A stretch of 64,000 bases of DNA from Breoghania sp. L-A4. Lineage in GTDB: Bacteria > Pseudomonadota > Alphaproteobacteria > Rhizobiales > Stappiaceae. Where the stretch lies: positions 3,821,579-3,885,578 of the forward strand of contig NZ_CP031841.1 in assembly GCF_003432385.1 (NCBI RefSeq), given 5' to 3'. Within the stretch, counting starts at the first letter, position 1. Each line of letters opens with the position of its first letter. Below are positions 38,297 to 46,363 of the stretch, in pieces. The position numbers and the translations under genes are program-made. The notes below the pieces were generated by a model, which did no database searches, had not been told where the DNA came from, and saw nothing but the letters and a program-made list of their open reading frames with translations.

Positions 38297-38310
38297 TTGA
38301 TATGGGTCAG
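38297..38310 (-). promoter_or_regulatory. FNR/FixK-like box of the arc operon
   Basis: TTGAT-ATGG-GTCAG matches TTGAT-N4-(A/G)TCAA at nine of ten positions. It lies about 75-90 bases upstream of the arcD start, a usual place for an activator site. Anaerobic activation of arc operons by Anr/Fnr is established in Pseudomonas. Confidence 0.5.
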
Positions 38311-38398
38311 AACGCGCGCGGATTCTTCGGCGAAATTTGCCTAGTGTTTTCTGAAACCGTTTTTGCAGGGTGCGCGCAATCACGGTGGCGCACGAAAG

Positions 38399-38509
38399 AT
38401 GCTGTTCAGCCCAGGCCAGCTAAGCTTCCGCTTCTCCGATGTCTTCTATCTGTTGTTCATTCTGGTCGTCGGTTCGATGGTGTATTCATCCTGTTCCTGG
38501 CGGTTTTGA
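38399..38509 (+). pseudogene. Short membrane-like frame ending at an in-frame TGA
   Basis: ATG 38399 with GAAAG upstream gives a 36-residue peptide with one hydrophobic helix (VFYLLFILVVGSMVYSS). Past the TGA at 38507 the same frame continues with a second helix-like stretch (WIAPAIAGWFALGMAGISLV). It may be the remnant of a two-helix small protein or chance. Confidence 0.2.
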
Positions 38510-38654
38510 GCGTGGATCGCGCCGGCGATTGCAGGCTGGTTTGCCTTGGGCATGGCAGGCATCAGCCTTGTCAACCAGATCCCGGTGCGGCGTGAGCGGA
38601 CGGCGGCTGGCTGTGAGCTCTCACAAGGTCTCGCCGGCGGGTCTGCGAGGGATC

Positions 38655-39065
38655 CTATCCGCCGTGCACGACAAGCCGCGTCGCCCAATAGCCGATCGTG
38701 GCCGAGACCGCGGTCAGGCAGGTCCCCCACACGATATCGACGATAACAATGGAGACCGGCCAGTTTTTGAGCGTGGCGTAGTTGGTCATGTCATAGGTCG
38801 CATAGGTGAAAAAGCCGAACAGCGCCCCGTAAATCAGAGCCGGGCCAACCGATTCCGCGCGCAGGGCCGGGGCAACCGCGAAGATGACGATGCCCACCAC
38901 ATAGACCGCATAGAACGCCGCGGCGGCGCCCATCCGCGGCGAGTCGAGCAGCAGATCGCCCAGGCGTGAGAAATAGAAGGTCTTGGCCACGCGGGACAAC
39001 CACAGGAAATCGATCCCGAGGAAAACAAGCGCCGTCAGAGTGTATGCGATGAAATACTGAAGCAT
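38655..39065 (-). CDS. DUF2177 membrane protein, sigma-E regulon candidate
   Basis: A 136-residue four-helix protein of the DUF2177 family (FIAYTLTALVFLGIDFLWLS, AFYAVYVVGIVIFAVAPALR, IYGALFGFFTYATYDMTNYA, VDIVWGTCLTAVSATIGYWA). The biochemical role is unknown. CAGGA precedes ATG 39065, and a TGATCC-N18-TATCCG promoter lies 27 bases further up. It is divergent from the FAD oxidoreductase operon. DUF2177 genes occur with sigma-E/ChrR genes in other alphaproteobacteria, which fits. Confidence 0.85.
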   Translation of the reverse strand: MLQYFIAYTLTALVFLGIDFLWLSRVAKTFYFSRLGDLLLDSPRMGAAAAFYAVYVVGIVIFAVAPALRAESVGPALIYGALFGFFTYATYDMTNYATLKNWPVSIVIVDIVWGTCLTAVSATIGYWATRLVVHGG

Positions 39066-39091
39066 GATGATCCTGCCGTGATGAGACAAGA

Positions 39092-39121
39092 CGGATACGC
39101 CGTGGCATGTCCCGCGGATCA
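39092..39121 (-). promoter_or_regulatory. Sigma-E-type promoter of the DUF2177 gene
   Basis: On the minus strand: TGATCC at 39116-39121, spacer of 18, TATCCG at 39092-39097. The spacer ends in GCG just before the -10, as in two sister promoters. Confidence 0.65.
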
Positions 39122-39182
39122 CCCGGCCAGGGTCGCGGCGTCAAAAAAGATCCCGGACCCCGCATCGGACATGATTGCGCAG

Positions 39183-39212
39183 TGATCCGTTTGGCGCATG
39201 CCTGCGTATTCC
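39183..39212 (+). promoter_or_regulatory. Sigma-E-type promoter of the lipid-modification operon
   Basis: TGATCC at 39183-39188, spacer of 18 ending in GCG, TATTCC at 39207-39212. The predicted transcript starts about 20 bases before ATG 39238. Confidence 0.65.
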
Positions 39213-39237
39213 GTACATGCACCAAGCGGGAAGCGCC

Positions 39238-40566
39238 ATGAGCACTCAGAAGATCGCCGTCATCGGTTCGGGAATATCGGGCCTGTCAGCCGCATGGCTG
39301 CTTTCCAGGCGCCATCAGGTGACGCTTTACGAGGCCGGAGACCATCTCGGCGGCCACGCCAACACCGTGGACGTGGACACACCGCAAGGCCCCATCGCGG
39401 TGGACACGGGGTTCATCGTCTTCAACGAGCGCAACTATCCCAATCTCGTTGCCCTGTACGAGCACCTCGGCGTCGCCAGCAACGAGACCGAGATGAGCTT
39501 TGCCTTGTCGTTCAACGGCGGGGCCTACGAATACGCGGGCGCCGGGCTGGGCGGCTTCTTCGGACAGCGCCGTAATCTCGCCCGTCCGACGCACTGGCGC
39601 CTGTTGCGCGACATTTCCCGCTTTTTCGAAACCGCCCAGCGGGCGGTGTCGGCCTGCGCCCCCGACATGACGCTTGGCGCCTTCCTGGCATCAGAGGGTT
39701 ATTCGGAAACCTTTGTCGACGACCACATCGTTCCGATGGGGGCCGCCATATGGTCGACCTCCATGACGGAGATGCTCGCCTTCCCGGCGCGCAGCTTTGT
39801 CGACTTCTATGCCAACCACGGCATGCTGCAGTTCAAGGATCGCCCGAACTGGCGAACTGTCGCAGGCGGCAGCAGAAACTATGTGCAGCGCTTGGTCGAA
39901 GACGGCGATTTCGAGATCCAGCGCGGCAATGCGGCCAAGCGGATCGTCCGGCATCCCGGATTTGTGCATGTGGTGGATGGACGAGGCGCGATCCGGCCGT
40001 TTGATCAGGTGGTGATGGCGACGCATGCGGATCAGGCGCTGGCGCTGATCGAGAACCCCGATCCGCTCGAGCAAAATCTTCTCGGAGCGTTTTCCTATCA
40101 GGCCAACCGCACCGTTCTGCACCGCGACGTCCGCTGGATGCCGCGCCGCAAACGGCTGTGGTCGAGCTGGAACTACCTCAAACGCGACAGCGGCGCGGAA
40201 AGCGAGCTGTGCGTCACCTACTGGATGAGCCGCCTGCAGGGCCTGCCGGCGCACACCAATCTGTTCGTGACGCTCAATCCTTATGACGAGATCCATCCCA
40301 AGACGGTGGAACGCGAGTATTCCTACGACCATCCGGTGTTCGACACCACGGCCATGACGGCGCAAAAGGACCTGTGGGCCTTGCAGGGCCAGCGGCGAAC
40401 GTGGTTCTGCGGAAGTTATTTCGGCTTCGGCTTCCATGAAGACGGCATTCAGAGCGGCCTGGCCGTGGCCGAGGACCTGGGCGGCTTGCAGCGGCCGTGG
40501 CAGGTCCCGAACGCCTCGGGCCGTATTGCCGCCCAGCGTCCGGCCACCATCGAGGCGGCGGAATGA
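39238..40566 (+). CDS. FAD-dependent amine-oxidase-like protein (lipid modification cluster)
   Basis: A 442-residue flavoprotein. The dinucleotide-binding loop is IAVIGSGISGLSAAWLLSRR followed by LYEAGDHLGGHANTVDVDTP. The C-terminal FAD segment is WFCGSYFGFGFHEDGIQSGL. Relatives are encoded beside DUF1365 and cyclopropane-synthase-like genes, and in Rhodobacter such clusters belong to the sigma-E response and relate to modified fatty acids. The exact reaction is not decidable here. ATG 39238 has GGGAAG upstream; a longer frame overlaps the promoter and is rejected. Confidence 0.85.
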   Translation: MSTQKIAVIGSGISGLSAAWLLSRRHQVTLYEAGDHLGGHANTVDVDTPQGPIAVDTGFIVFNERNYPNLVALYEHLGVASNETEMSFALSFNGGAYEYAGAGLGGFFGQRRNLARPTHWRLLRDISRFFETAQRAVSACAPDMTLGAFLASEGYSETFVDDHIVPMGAAIWSTSMTEMLAFPARSFVDFYANHGMLQFKDRPNWRTVAGGSRNYVQRLVEDGDFEIQRGNAAKRIVRHPGFVHVVDGRGAIRPFDQVVMATHADQALALIENPDPLEQNLLGAFSYQANRTVLHRDVRWMPRRKRLWSSWNYLKRDSGAESELCVTYWMSRLQGLPAHTNLFVTLNPYDEIHPKTVEREYSYDHPVFDTTAMTAQKDLWALQGQRRTWFCGSYFGFGFHEDGIQSGLAVAEDLGGLQRPWQVPNASGRIAAQRPATIEAAE

Positions 40567-41348
40567 GCATGACGGCCGAAGCCCTCTACAGCGGAACCGT
40601 GGTGCACACGCGGCTGCGTCCCTGTGTCCACACGCTGCGCTACAGCGTCTTCGCCCTGCTGTTTGACTGCGACCGCATCGATGCGCTGGGCGGGCGGCTC
40701 CGTCTGTTTTCCTACAACCGGTTCAACCTGTTCTCGCTGTATGATCGCGACCACGGCGACGGAACGCCGCTCCGCGCCTACCTGCACGGTCTCGCCGCGC
40801 AATCCGGGCACGGAGGGGACGTTCGCCGCTTTGCGATGCTCTGCTACCCGCGCATCCTCGGGTATGCCTTCAATCCGCTGACGGTCTATTTCGGCCTCGA
40901 CGCGGAGGGTGATCCGCGCCTCGTCGTCTACGAGGTCAACAACACCTTCGGCGAGCGAAAGACCTATGTGATCCCGGTCGCCGCCGGCGAGAAAAGTCTG
41001 ATCTTCCAGAGGTGCCGGAAGGAACTCCACGTTTCGCCCTTCAACCCGCCCGTGGGCAGCTACAGTTTCCGCGTCACGCCGCCCGCCGAGACGATCACCG
41101 TTGGCGTCGCGCTGAGAGATACATCCGGCCCGGTGCTCAAGACCCATTTCCGCGCGCACCGAGACGCCTTGAGCGACCGCAGCCTGCTGCGCGCCCTGGC
41201 TCGCACAGGCTGGATGACCATCAAGGTCATGATCGGAATCCACTACGAGGCAGCCCGGCTCTGGTTCAAGGGGCTGCGCCTCGTCCCCCGCCCGCCGGCT
41301 CCCGAGACACCCGTAACCTTCGCCAAGACTCCAAGGGAAGGCTCCTGA
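40563..41348 (+). CDS. DUF1365 protein
   Basis: A 261-residue protein of the DUF1365 family, recognisable from LYSGTVVHTRLRPCVHTLRY, the FSYNRFNLFSLYDRDHGDG segment, LCYPRILGYAFNPLTVYFGL and YEVNNTFGERKTYVIP. Its function is unknown, but it nearly always lies between a flavoprotein and a Cfa-like methyltransferase. The start overlaps the previous stop as ATGA, so the genes are translationally coupled. Confidence 0.9.
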   Translation: MSMTAEALYSGTVVHTRLRPCVHTLRYSVFALLFDCDRIDALGGRLRLFSYNRFNLFSLYDRDHGDGTPLRAYLHGLAAQSGHGGDVRRFAMLCYPRILGYAFNPLTVYFGLDAEGDPRLVVYEVNNTFGERKTYVIPVAAGEKSLIFQRCRKELHVSPFNPPVGSYSFRVTPPAETITVGVALRDTSGPVLKTHFRAHRDALSDRSLLRALARTGWMTIKVMIGIHYEAARLWFKGLRLVPRPPAPETPVTFAKTPREGS

Positions 41349-41352
41349 AGAC

Positions 41353-42588
41353 ATGCTTGAAGACCTGACCGTGGACACGGCCGCGCGCCGTCACGTGCTT
41401 CGCAACCCACTCGACCGCATTCTCAAATGGAGAATCATCCGGTTCCTGCGATGGAACCCTGTGGGATCGATTGTCCTCGCCTTCCCGTCCGGCGAGACGG
41501 TGCGGTTCGGCCGGCCGGGGGACGAGGCGGAGCCATTTCTGCGCTTCCGCAACCATCTCGCGTTTGCAAAAATCATCCGCGGCGGAACGATCGGCTTTGC
41601 GGAAGCCTACATGAACGGCGATATCGACTGCACGGATCTCACCGGACTGTTCCGCTTCTTCCTGCGCAACCGGGCTGATTTCGAGCGCAACGGCCGCCGG
41701 CTCTCAAGAGCGCGGATCGCCGATCGCCTGTCCCATCTGATGCGCCGCAATTCGCGCCGCGGCAGCCGCCGCAACATTGCCGAGCACTACGATCTCGGAA
41801 ACGCCTTCTACGAGTTGTGGCTCGACCCGACGATGCTCTATTCGAGCGGGCTCTTCCAGCAGGGCGTCACCTCGCTGGAAGCATCCCAGGAAGCGAAACT
41901 GCACCGTATCCTGGATCTCCTCGACCTCTCCGGCGGTGAAAGCATCCTGGAAGTGGGATGCGGCTGGGGAGCGTTCGCTCTTGAGGCGGCCGCAACTCAT
42001 GGTGCGCGCGTCACGGGCCTCACCCTGTCGCACGAACAGCTCGCTCATGCGCGGGAACGCGCGCGCGAGACAAATCTCGACGCGGCGTGCGACTTCCGGC
42101 TTCAGGACTATCGCGACGTCACCGGCACGTTCGACCGGGTCGTGTCGATCGAGATGATCGAGGCCGTCGGTGAGGCTTATTGGCCGCAGTACTTCCGCGT
42201 TCTCAGCGACCGGCTGGCGCCCGGCGGCACCGCCGTGATCCAGGCGATCACCATCAGTGAGCAGCGTTTCGAGCACTACCGCGGCTCGACGGATTTCATC
42301 CAGCGCTACATCTTTCCCGGCGGCATGCTGCCCACGCCCGGCATCATCGAGGAGCAGGCGGCGCGCGCCGGCCTGACGCTCGATCTGAGCGAGCGCTTCG
42401 GGCTTTCCTATGCCGCAACCCTGCGCGAATGGGCCCGGCGGTTCGAGGCCGCATGGCCCGAGATTGCGAAGCTGGGTTTTGACGAGCCCTTCCGCAGGCG
42501 CTGGCGCTACTATCTTGCCTATTGCGAGGCCGGATTCCTGGAAAGGGCTGTCGACGTTGGCTTCTACCGGCTGAGAAAATCGCCCTGA
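41353..42588 (+). CDS. Cyclopropane-fatty-acyl-phospholipid synthase family methyltransferase
   Basis: A 411-residue SAM-dependent enzyme acting on membrane phospholipid acyl chains. Motif I is ESILEVGCGWGAFALEAA, preceded by the NIAEHYDLGNAFYELWLDPT signature; later VSIEMIEAVGEAYWPQYFRV and FIQRYIFPGGMLPTPGII are family hallmarks. It could make cyclopropane or another methylated acyl chain, such as precursors of furan fatty acids. The sigma-E setting favours a membrane-stress role. It starts five bases after the DUF1365 stop. Confidence 0.9.
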   Translation: MLEDLTVDTAARRHVLRNPLDRILKWRIIRFLRWNPVGSIVLAFPSGETVRFGRPGDEAEPFLRFRNHLAFAKIIRGGTIGFAEAYMNGDIDCTDLTGLFRFFLRNRADFERNGRRLSRARIADRLSHLMRRNSRRGSRRNIAEHYDLGNAFYELWLDPTMLYSSGLFQQGVTSLEASQEAKLHRILDLLDLSGGESILEVGCGWGAFALEAAATHGARVTGLTLSHEQLAHARERARETNLDAACDFRLQDYRDVTGTFDRVVSIEMIEAVGEAYWPQYFRVLSDRLAPGGTAVIQAITISEQRFEHYRGSTDFIQRYIFPGGMLPTPGIIEEQAARAGLTLDLSERFGLSYAATLREWARRFEAAWPEIAKLGFDEPFRRRWRYYLAYCEAGFLERAVDVGFYRLRKSP

Positions 42589-42601
42589 GACAATCAGCGC
42601 G

Positions 42602-43363
42602 TCAGCTTTTCAGGACAAACGTTCTTATCAGCCAGAAATAGAGCGCGTCGGGAAGCAGGCGCAGCAGTTTCATCTGCGCGGCGAACCCGCGCGGGAAGGC
42701 AATCTCGAATGATCCGCGCTCAAGCCCCGCCAGCATGCGTTCGGCGGCGTCTTTCGCGCTCATCAGACCCGGCATGGGAAACGGATTGTCGCGTGTCATC
42801 GGCGTGTCGACGAACCCGGGGTTCACCACCGACACGGTGATGCCGCGCGGCGCCAGTTCCGTCTTCAGGGTTTCCGCCAGATTGATCAGCGCCGCCTTGG
42901 TCGGCCCATAGGCGAGCGAGCGCGGCAGTCCGCGATAACCGGCGACCGACGCAACGATGGCGATGTGGCCGCGCCCCCGCGAAAGCATGCGCGGCAGCAG
43001 CACGTCGAGCGCGTTCATGACGCCCATGACGTTGACCTCCACGCCGGTGCGTATGGCGGCAAGGTCGAATTCGTCGACGCTCATCAGCGCCCAGGCGCCG
43101 GCGTTCAGCACCGCCAGATCGATGTCGCCGCGTTCCTCGATCTCCGCAACACAGGCGGACACGGCCGTGGCATCCGTCACATCGAGGGGATAGCTGTGAA
43201 CAGTCGCCGCCTGCGCGGCGAGAGCATCCAGCTTGTCCTGCGACCGGGCCGAGGCGGCGACGTGATCGACACGACTGTCGAGCAGACGAGCCAGCTCCAA
43301 ACCGATGCCGGAGCTCGCACCCGTGATCCAGACGGTCTTCCAGGGCGGGCGGGGGTGTGTCAC
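42602..43363 (-). CDS. Short-chain dehydrogenase/reductase
   Basis: A 253-residue SDR. The NAD(P) loop is TVWITGASSGIGLELARLLD, the NAG motif is LAVLNAGAW, and the catalytic tyrosine and lysine lie in SLAYGPTKAALINLAETLK. The C-terminal end is hydrophobic (LLPDALYFWLIRTFVLKS). GTG 43363, six bases after the chrR stop, is the most likely start; the longer open frame would overlap chrR by over 80 bases. It ends the rpoE-chrR transcript. The substrate is unknown. Confidence 0.82.
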   Translation of the reverse strand: MTHPRPPWKTVWITGASSGIGLELARLLDSRVDHVAASARSQDKLDALAAQAATVHSYPLDVTDATAVSACVAEIEERGDIDLAVLNAGAWALMSVDEFDLAAIRTGVEVNVMGVMNALDVLLPRMLSRGRGHIAIVASVAGYRGLPRSLAYGPTKAALINLAETLKTELAPRGITVSVVNPGFVDTPMTRDNPFPMPGLMSAKDAAERMLAGLERGSFEIAFPRGFAAQMKLLRLLPDALYFWLIRTFVLKS

Positions 43364-43368
43364 CGGTC

Positions 43369-44040
43369 TCAGATCCCGACCAGCGGCTGCAGCAACCGGC
43401 TGAACAGCCCCTTGAATCGTGTCGGCGCTTCTGTCGCGACGATGCAGATGCACGGTTCGCCGGGGTCCACCTTCGGCTGATGCTCGACGTGTTCATCGAG
43501 ATCCGCGACATCGCCCGGCCCAAACCGGCCCAACTCGTCGCGATAGGCCCCCGAGAGGATCAGGGTTATCTCCGCACCGCCGTGACCATGCTCGGGCACG
43601 GCCTTTCCTGGCTCGATCTTCAGCATGTAGAACGCGGAGCGCGTCGGCGTCGTCAAGGCGATCTTGTGACGGCGAACGCCTGGCGCGACGGTCTTCCACG
43701 GGATGTCCGCAAGCGACGGTCCGATGTAGCGCCGCAGCGGCACGGGCACGTCGCGCGCCCTGCCTTCAGGAGCGGCTGATTGCTCCGCCCGGATTGGCTC
43801 ACCCGCGCCGTCCCCTTCATCGATACAGCGCATGATCCGCGCCAATGCATCGTCGGCAAGCGAAACCGTCTCGCCGTCTTCCAGCAAGCTCCCGCCGAGG
43901 TCCTCGGCAATGCGCAGACCCCGGCGGCAGTCTTCGCACATGGCGAGATGGGCCGCGACGATCGCCGCGAAAGGCTCGTCGAGATCGCCGCTGGCGTGGC
44001 GCAGCAGCGTGGTGTGGTCGAGATGATGCAGGATGGTCAT
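43369..44040 (-). CDS. chrR: Zinc anti-sigma factor ChrR with cupin domain
   Basis: A 223-residue anti-sigma factor. The N-terminal anti-sigma domain has His31, Cys35 and Cys38 in HLAMCEDC, the same positions as in Rhodobacter sphaeroides ChrR. The C-terminal cupin carries His151, His153, Glu157 and His187, each exactly ten residues beyond the R. sphaeroides zinc ligands 141, 143, 147 and 177. ChrR holds sigma-E inactive until singlet oxygen or related stress triggers its loss. The start overlaps the rpoE stop (ATGA). Confidence 0.94.
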   Translation of the reverse strand: MTILHHLDHTTLLRHASGDLDEPFAAIVAAHLAMCEDCRRGLRIAEDLGGSLLEDGETVSLADDALARIMRCIDEGDGAGEPIRAEQSAAPEGRARDVPVPLRRYIGPSLADIPWKTVAPGVRRHKIALTTPTRSAFYMLKIEPGKAVPEHGHGGAEITLILSGAYRDELGRFGPGDVADLDEHVEHQPKVDPGEPCICIVATEAPTRFKGLFSRLLQPLVGI

Positions 44041-44636
44041 TTCAGGACCTCCAGCTTTCCCTTCAGTTTCATATAGGCAAGGCGCATGCGTGACTTCACG
44101 GTTCCCAGCGGCAGGTCGAGTTTCGCGGCGATTTCGCTTTGCGCCATGTCGTGAATGAAGGCGTATTCGATGATGCGGCGCTGCTCGTCGGGCAGCTCAT
44201 CCAGAACCTTTGCGACATGTTCGGCGCGCTGACTGGCAAAAGCCTCGTCCTCGCCGTCCGCATCCTCGGAGGCCAGGTCCAGCCCTTCCAGATCCCGATA
44301 GGGTTGCGACGACGCGCGGCGCAGCCGATCGACTCGGGCGTTTCGGGCGATCGTGTAGACCCAGGTGCTGACCGCGCCGCGTTCCGGCGCATAGAGGCCC
44401 GCCTTACGCCAGACCGTCATCATCACGTCCTGGACGAGATCCTCGGCGAGATCCGGATCCGCCCCGGCCTTCACCATCACGGATTTCACGCGCGGTCCGA
44501 AGTGAAGAAACAGGGACTGGAATGCGTCGCGGTCGTGATGAGACGCAACCCGGGCGATGAGCATTCGGTGGTCTTCCATCGTCAAGTCGGGCACCGCGCA
44601 GTCCGGATCAAAAATCGCTCGTAAGGCCGCCCGCAT
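44037..44636 (-). CDS. rpoE: ECF sigma factor of the RpoE/ChrR type
   Basis: A 199-residue group IV sigma factor. Region 2 includes FLHFGPRVKSVMVKAGADPD and LAEDLVQDVMMTVWRKAGLY, and region 4 includes LPDEQRRIIEYAFIHDMAQS and EIAAKLDLPLGTVKSRMRLA. It should direct transcription of the singlet-oxygen response. ATG 44636 is favoured over ATG 44654 because the sigma-E promoter at 44661-44690 would start the message at about 44654, and AAAAAGGTG then serves as ribosome site. The promoter implies autoregulation. Confidence 0.94.
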   Translation of the reverse strand: MRAALRAIFDPDCAVPDLTMEDHRMLIARVASHHDRDAFQSLFLHFGPRVKSVMVKAGADPDLAEDLVQDVMMTVWRKAGLYAPERGAVSTWVYTIARNARVDRLRRASSQPYRDLEGLDLASEDADGEDEAFASQRAEHVAKVLDELPDEQRRIIEYAFIHDMAQSEIAAKLDLPLGTVKSRMRLAYMKLKGKLEVLK

Positions 44637-44660
44637 GTCTGCACCTTTTTGCATTCAGCT

Positions 44661-44690
44661 CAAGTACGCAGTCAGCCGGCGATCGGATCA
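44661..44690 (-). promoter_or_regulatory. Autoregulatory sigma-E-type promoter of rpoE-chrR
   Basis: On the minus strand: TGATCC at 44685-44690, spacer of 18 ending in GCG, TACTTG at 44661-44666. It shares the -35, the spacer length and the GCG-TA step with the two promoters near 39.1 kb. Confidence 0.7.
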
Positions 44691-44823
44691 CTCCCATCCG
44701 AAATTTGTTTTACCAGCGCGGCTTCCTACCAGCACCTGCAGTCGAGAGCTTTGCGCGCGACATGCCGCTGCCGACACCACCGAGGTCGACGCCAAATTTT
44801 CTTGTGTTTTCAATATATAATAC

Positions 44824-44867
44824 AAAAGCGCCCCGCGCGGACGCCAGTTTGGGCATCCGCACGGGGC
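44824..44867 (-). terminator. Rho-independent terminator of cynS
   Basis: A 16-base stem at 44830-44867 has two mismatches and a six-base loop. In the minus direction it is followed by CGCTTTTG. It lies about 20 bases after the cynS stop. Confidence 0.75.
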
Positions 44868-44888
44868 CTTGCGTGCGGGTAAGGGGTG

Positions 44889-45329
44889 CTACCAGGCGTT
44901 GTAGGGCAGGAACTTGCCGCTCATCTTCACTTCGATGCGATCGCCCTTCGGATTCGGGATCTTTTCGACGCTCATGTCGAAATCGATGGCGCTCATGATG
45001 CCGTCGCCGCCCTTCTCCTGGATCAGTTCCTTCAGCGTGTCGCCGTAAACGCCCATGATCTCGTAAAAGCGATAGATGCACGGATCGGTGGGGATCGTCT
45101 GAGGGAATATCTTGGTCGGATATTCGGCCAGAACAACGGCCGCTTCCTGCGGCAGGCCGAGGTAACCCACCAGCAGGTCAGCCTTTTCCCGCGGCAGCGA
45201 GTTCATGCCCAGGCACGCCGAGGTGGTGAACACTTCCGACATGCCGATGGCCTCGGCCATGCTCGCCCAGCTCACGCCGGCGGTCTTCTTCTTCTCGAAA
45301 ATCATCTCGGTGACGTCGATCTTCTTCAT
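44889..45329 (-). CDS. cynS: Cyanate hydratase (cyanase)
   Basis: A 146-residue enzyme converting cyanate and bicarbonate to ammonia and carbon dioxide. The N-terminal helical domain has MIFEKKKTAGVSWASMAEAI, and the C-terminal active-site domain has the catalytic Arg and Glu in YRFYEIMGVYGDTLKELI and Ser in GDGIMSAIDFDM. Length and motifs are complete. ATG 45329 is preceded by AAGGGAAG; the longer frame to 45422 lacks support. It follows the transporter genes by 126 bases and ends with a strong terminator. Confidence 0.96.
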   Translation of the reverse strand: MKKIDVTEMIFEKKKTAGVSWASMAEAIGMSEVFTTSACLGMNSLPREKADLLVGYLGLPQEAAVVLAEYPTKIFPQTIPTDPCIYRFYEIMGVYGDTLKELIQEKGGDGIMSAIDFDMSVEKIPNPKGDRIEVKMSGKFLPYNAW

Positions 45330-45455
45330 GGGCTTCCCTTTCGAGAGTCTGTTCAAATCGCGCGACAAAAGGCGTGCGGAGTTGAGTGGTTTTTGACGAA
45401 ATTCGAGACGGATTTGATTCAAATTTGAATCAAATTCGCGCTGGATTTGAGTGCA

Positions 45456-46354
45456 TCACACGGCCCGGACCTGACTGGCCGGCGCCACGGTTTCGGACAA
45501 GGCGGGACGAATGGTCGCCGGCCGTGTCGGGCCGTTGCCCCCGCCCGGAATCTGCCCCGCCATCTCCTGCGACCGCCGGGCCAGGAACTCGACCAGATGG
45601 TTTCGGATCTTGTAGTAGCCGTCGTGATGGATGATCTCGGCCCGCACCCGGGGACGCGGGATATCCACCACCACGCTCTCCGCGACACGGGCGTAGGGCC
45701 CGTTGGTCATCAGCAGGATGCGGTCGGCGAGCAGGATGGCCTCGTCGACATCATGAGTGATCATGAACACCGTCTGATCCGAGCCCGACCACACCCGGGT
45801 CAGCTCGTCCTGGATGGTGCCGCGGGTCAGGGCGTCGAGCGCGCCGAAGGGCTCGTCCAGCAGCAGCAGCTTGGGCTGGATGGCGAAGGCCCGGGCGATG
45901 GAGACCCGCTGGCGCATGCCGCCGGAAAGCTGCGAGGGCTTGCGGTGCTCGGCGCCGCCGGTCAGCCCCACCATCTCCAGATACTTGTTGGAGTGCTCGA
46001 GCACCTGCGCCTTTGACCACGTCGGATGGCGCGCCGCGACGCCGAAGGTGACGTTCTTCAGCGCCGACAGCCAGGGCAGCAGCGAGTAGTTCTGAAACAC
46101 CACGCCGCGATCAAGACTTGGGCCGGCGACCTCAGTCCCGTCCATGGTCACGGCGCCGCCGGTGGCGGTATCGAGACCGGCGAGCACGTTCATGATGGTC
46201 GACTTGCCGCAGCCGGAATGGCCGATGATGCAGACGAATTCGCCCTTCTCGATGTCGAAGTTGACGTCCTCGAACACGGTCAGGGGTTCCCCGCCCTTGG
46301 GCGCGGGAAGCGTTTGGTGAGCCCGTCGATTTCCAAAAACGGTTTTTCGGTCAT
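45456..46354 (-). CDS. cynD: Cyanate/nitrate-type ABC transporter ATPase (frameshift)
   Basis: The ATP-binding subunit of the NrtD/CynD class: Walker A GHSGCGKST, signature QLSGGMRQRVSIARAFAIQP, Walker B LLLLDEPFGALDALTR and the switch histidine MITHDVDEA. The natural start is ATG 46354 (MTEKPFLEIDGLTKRFP), but the frame breaks at the C3 run of the coding strand (46305-46307). One extra base joins it to APKGGEPLTVFEDVNFDIEK for a 299-residue protein. The open frame reaching upstream to 46481 translates the permease region out of frame and is not real. Confidence 0.9.
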
Positions 46355-46363
46355 GGGCTTGTC

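Larger units (their letters stand above)
38222..38654. other. Region upstream of arcD
   Basis: About 430 bases holding the arc promoter with an FNR-like box and a short interrupted frame at 38399-38509. No other gene is evident. Confidence 0.5.

Noticed and set aside
38399-38600. Selenocysteine readthrough at TGA 38507
   Set aside because: No selenoprotein family similarity and no SECIS-like hairpin evident directly after the codon.
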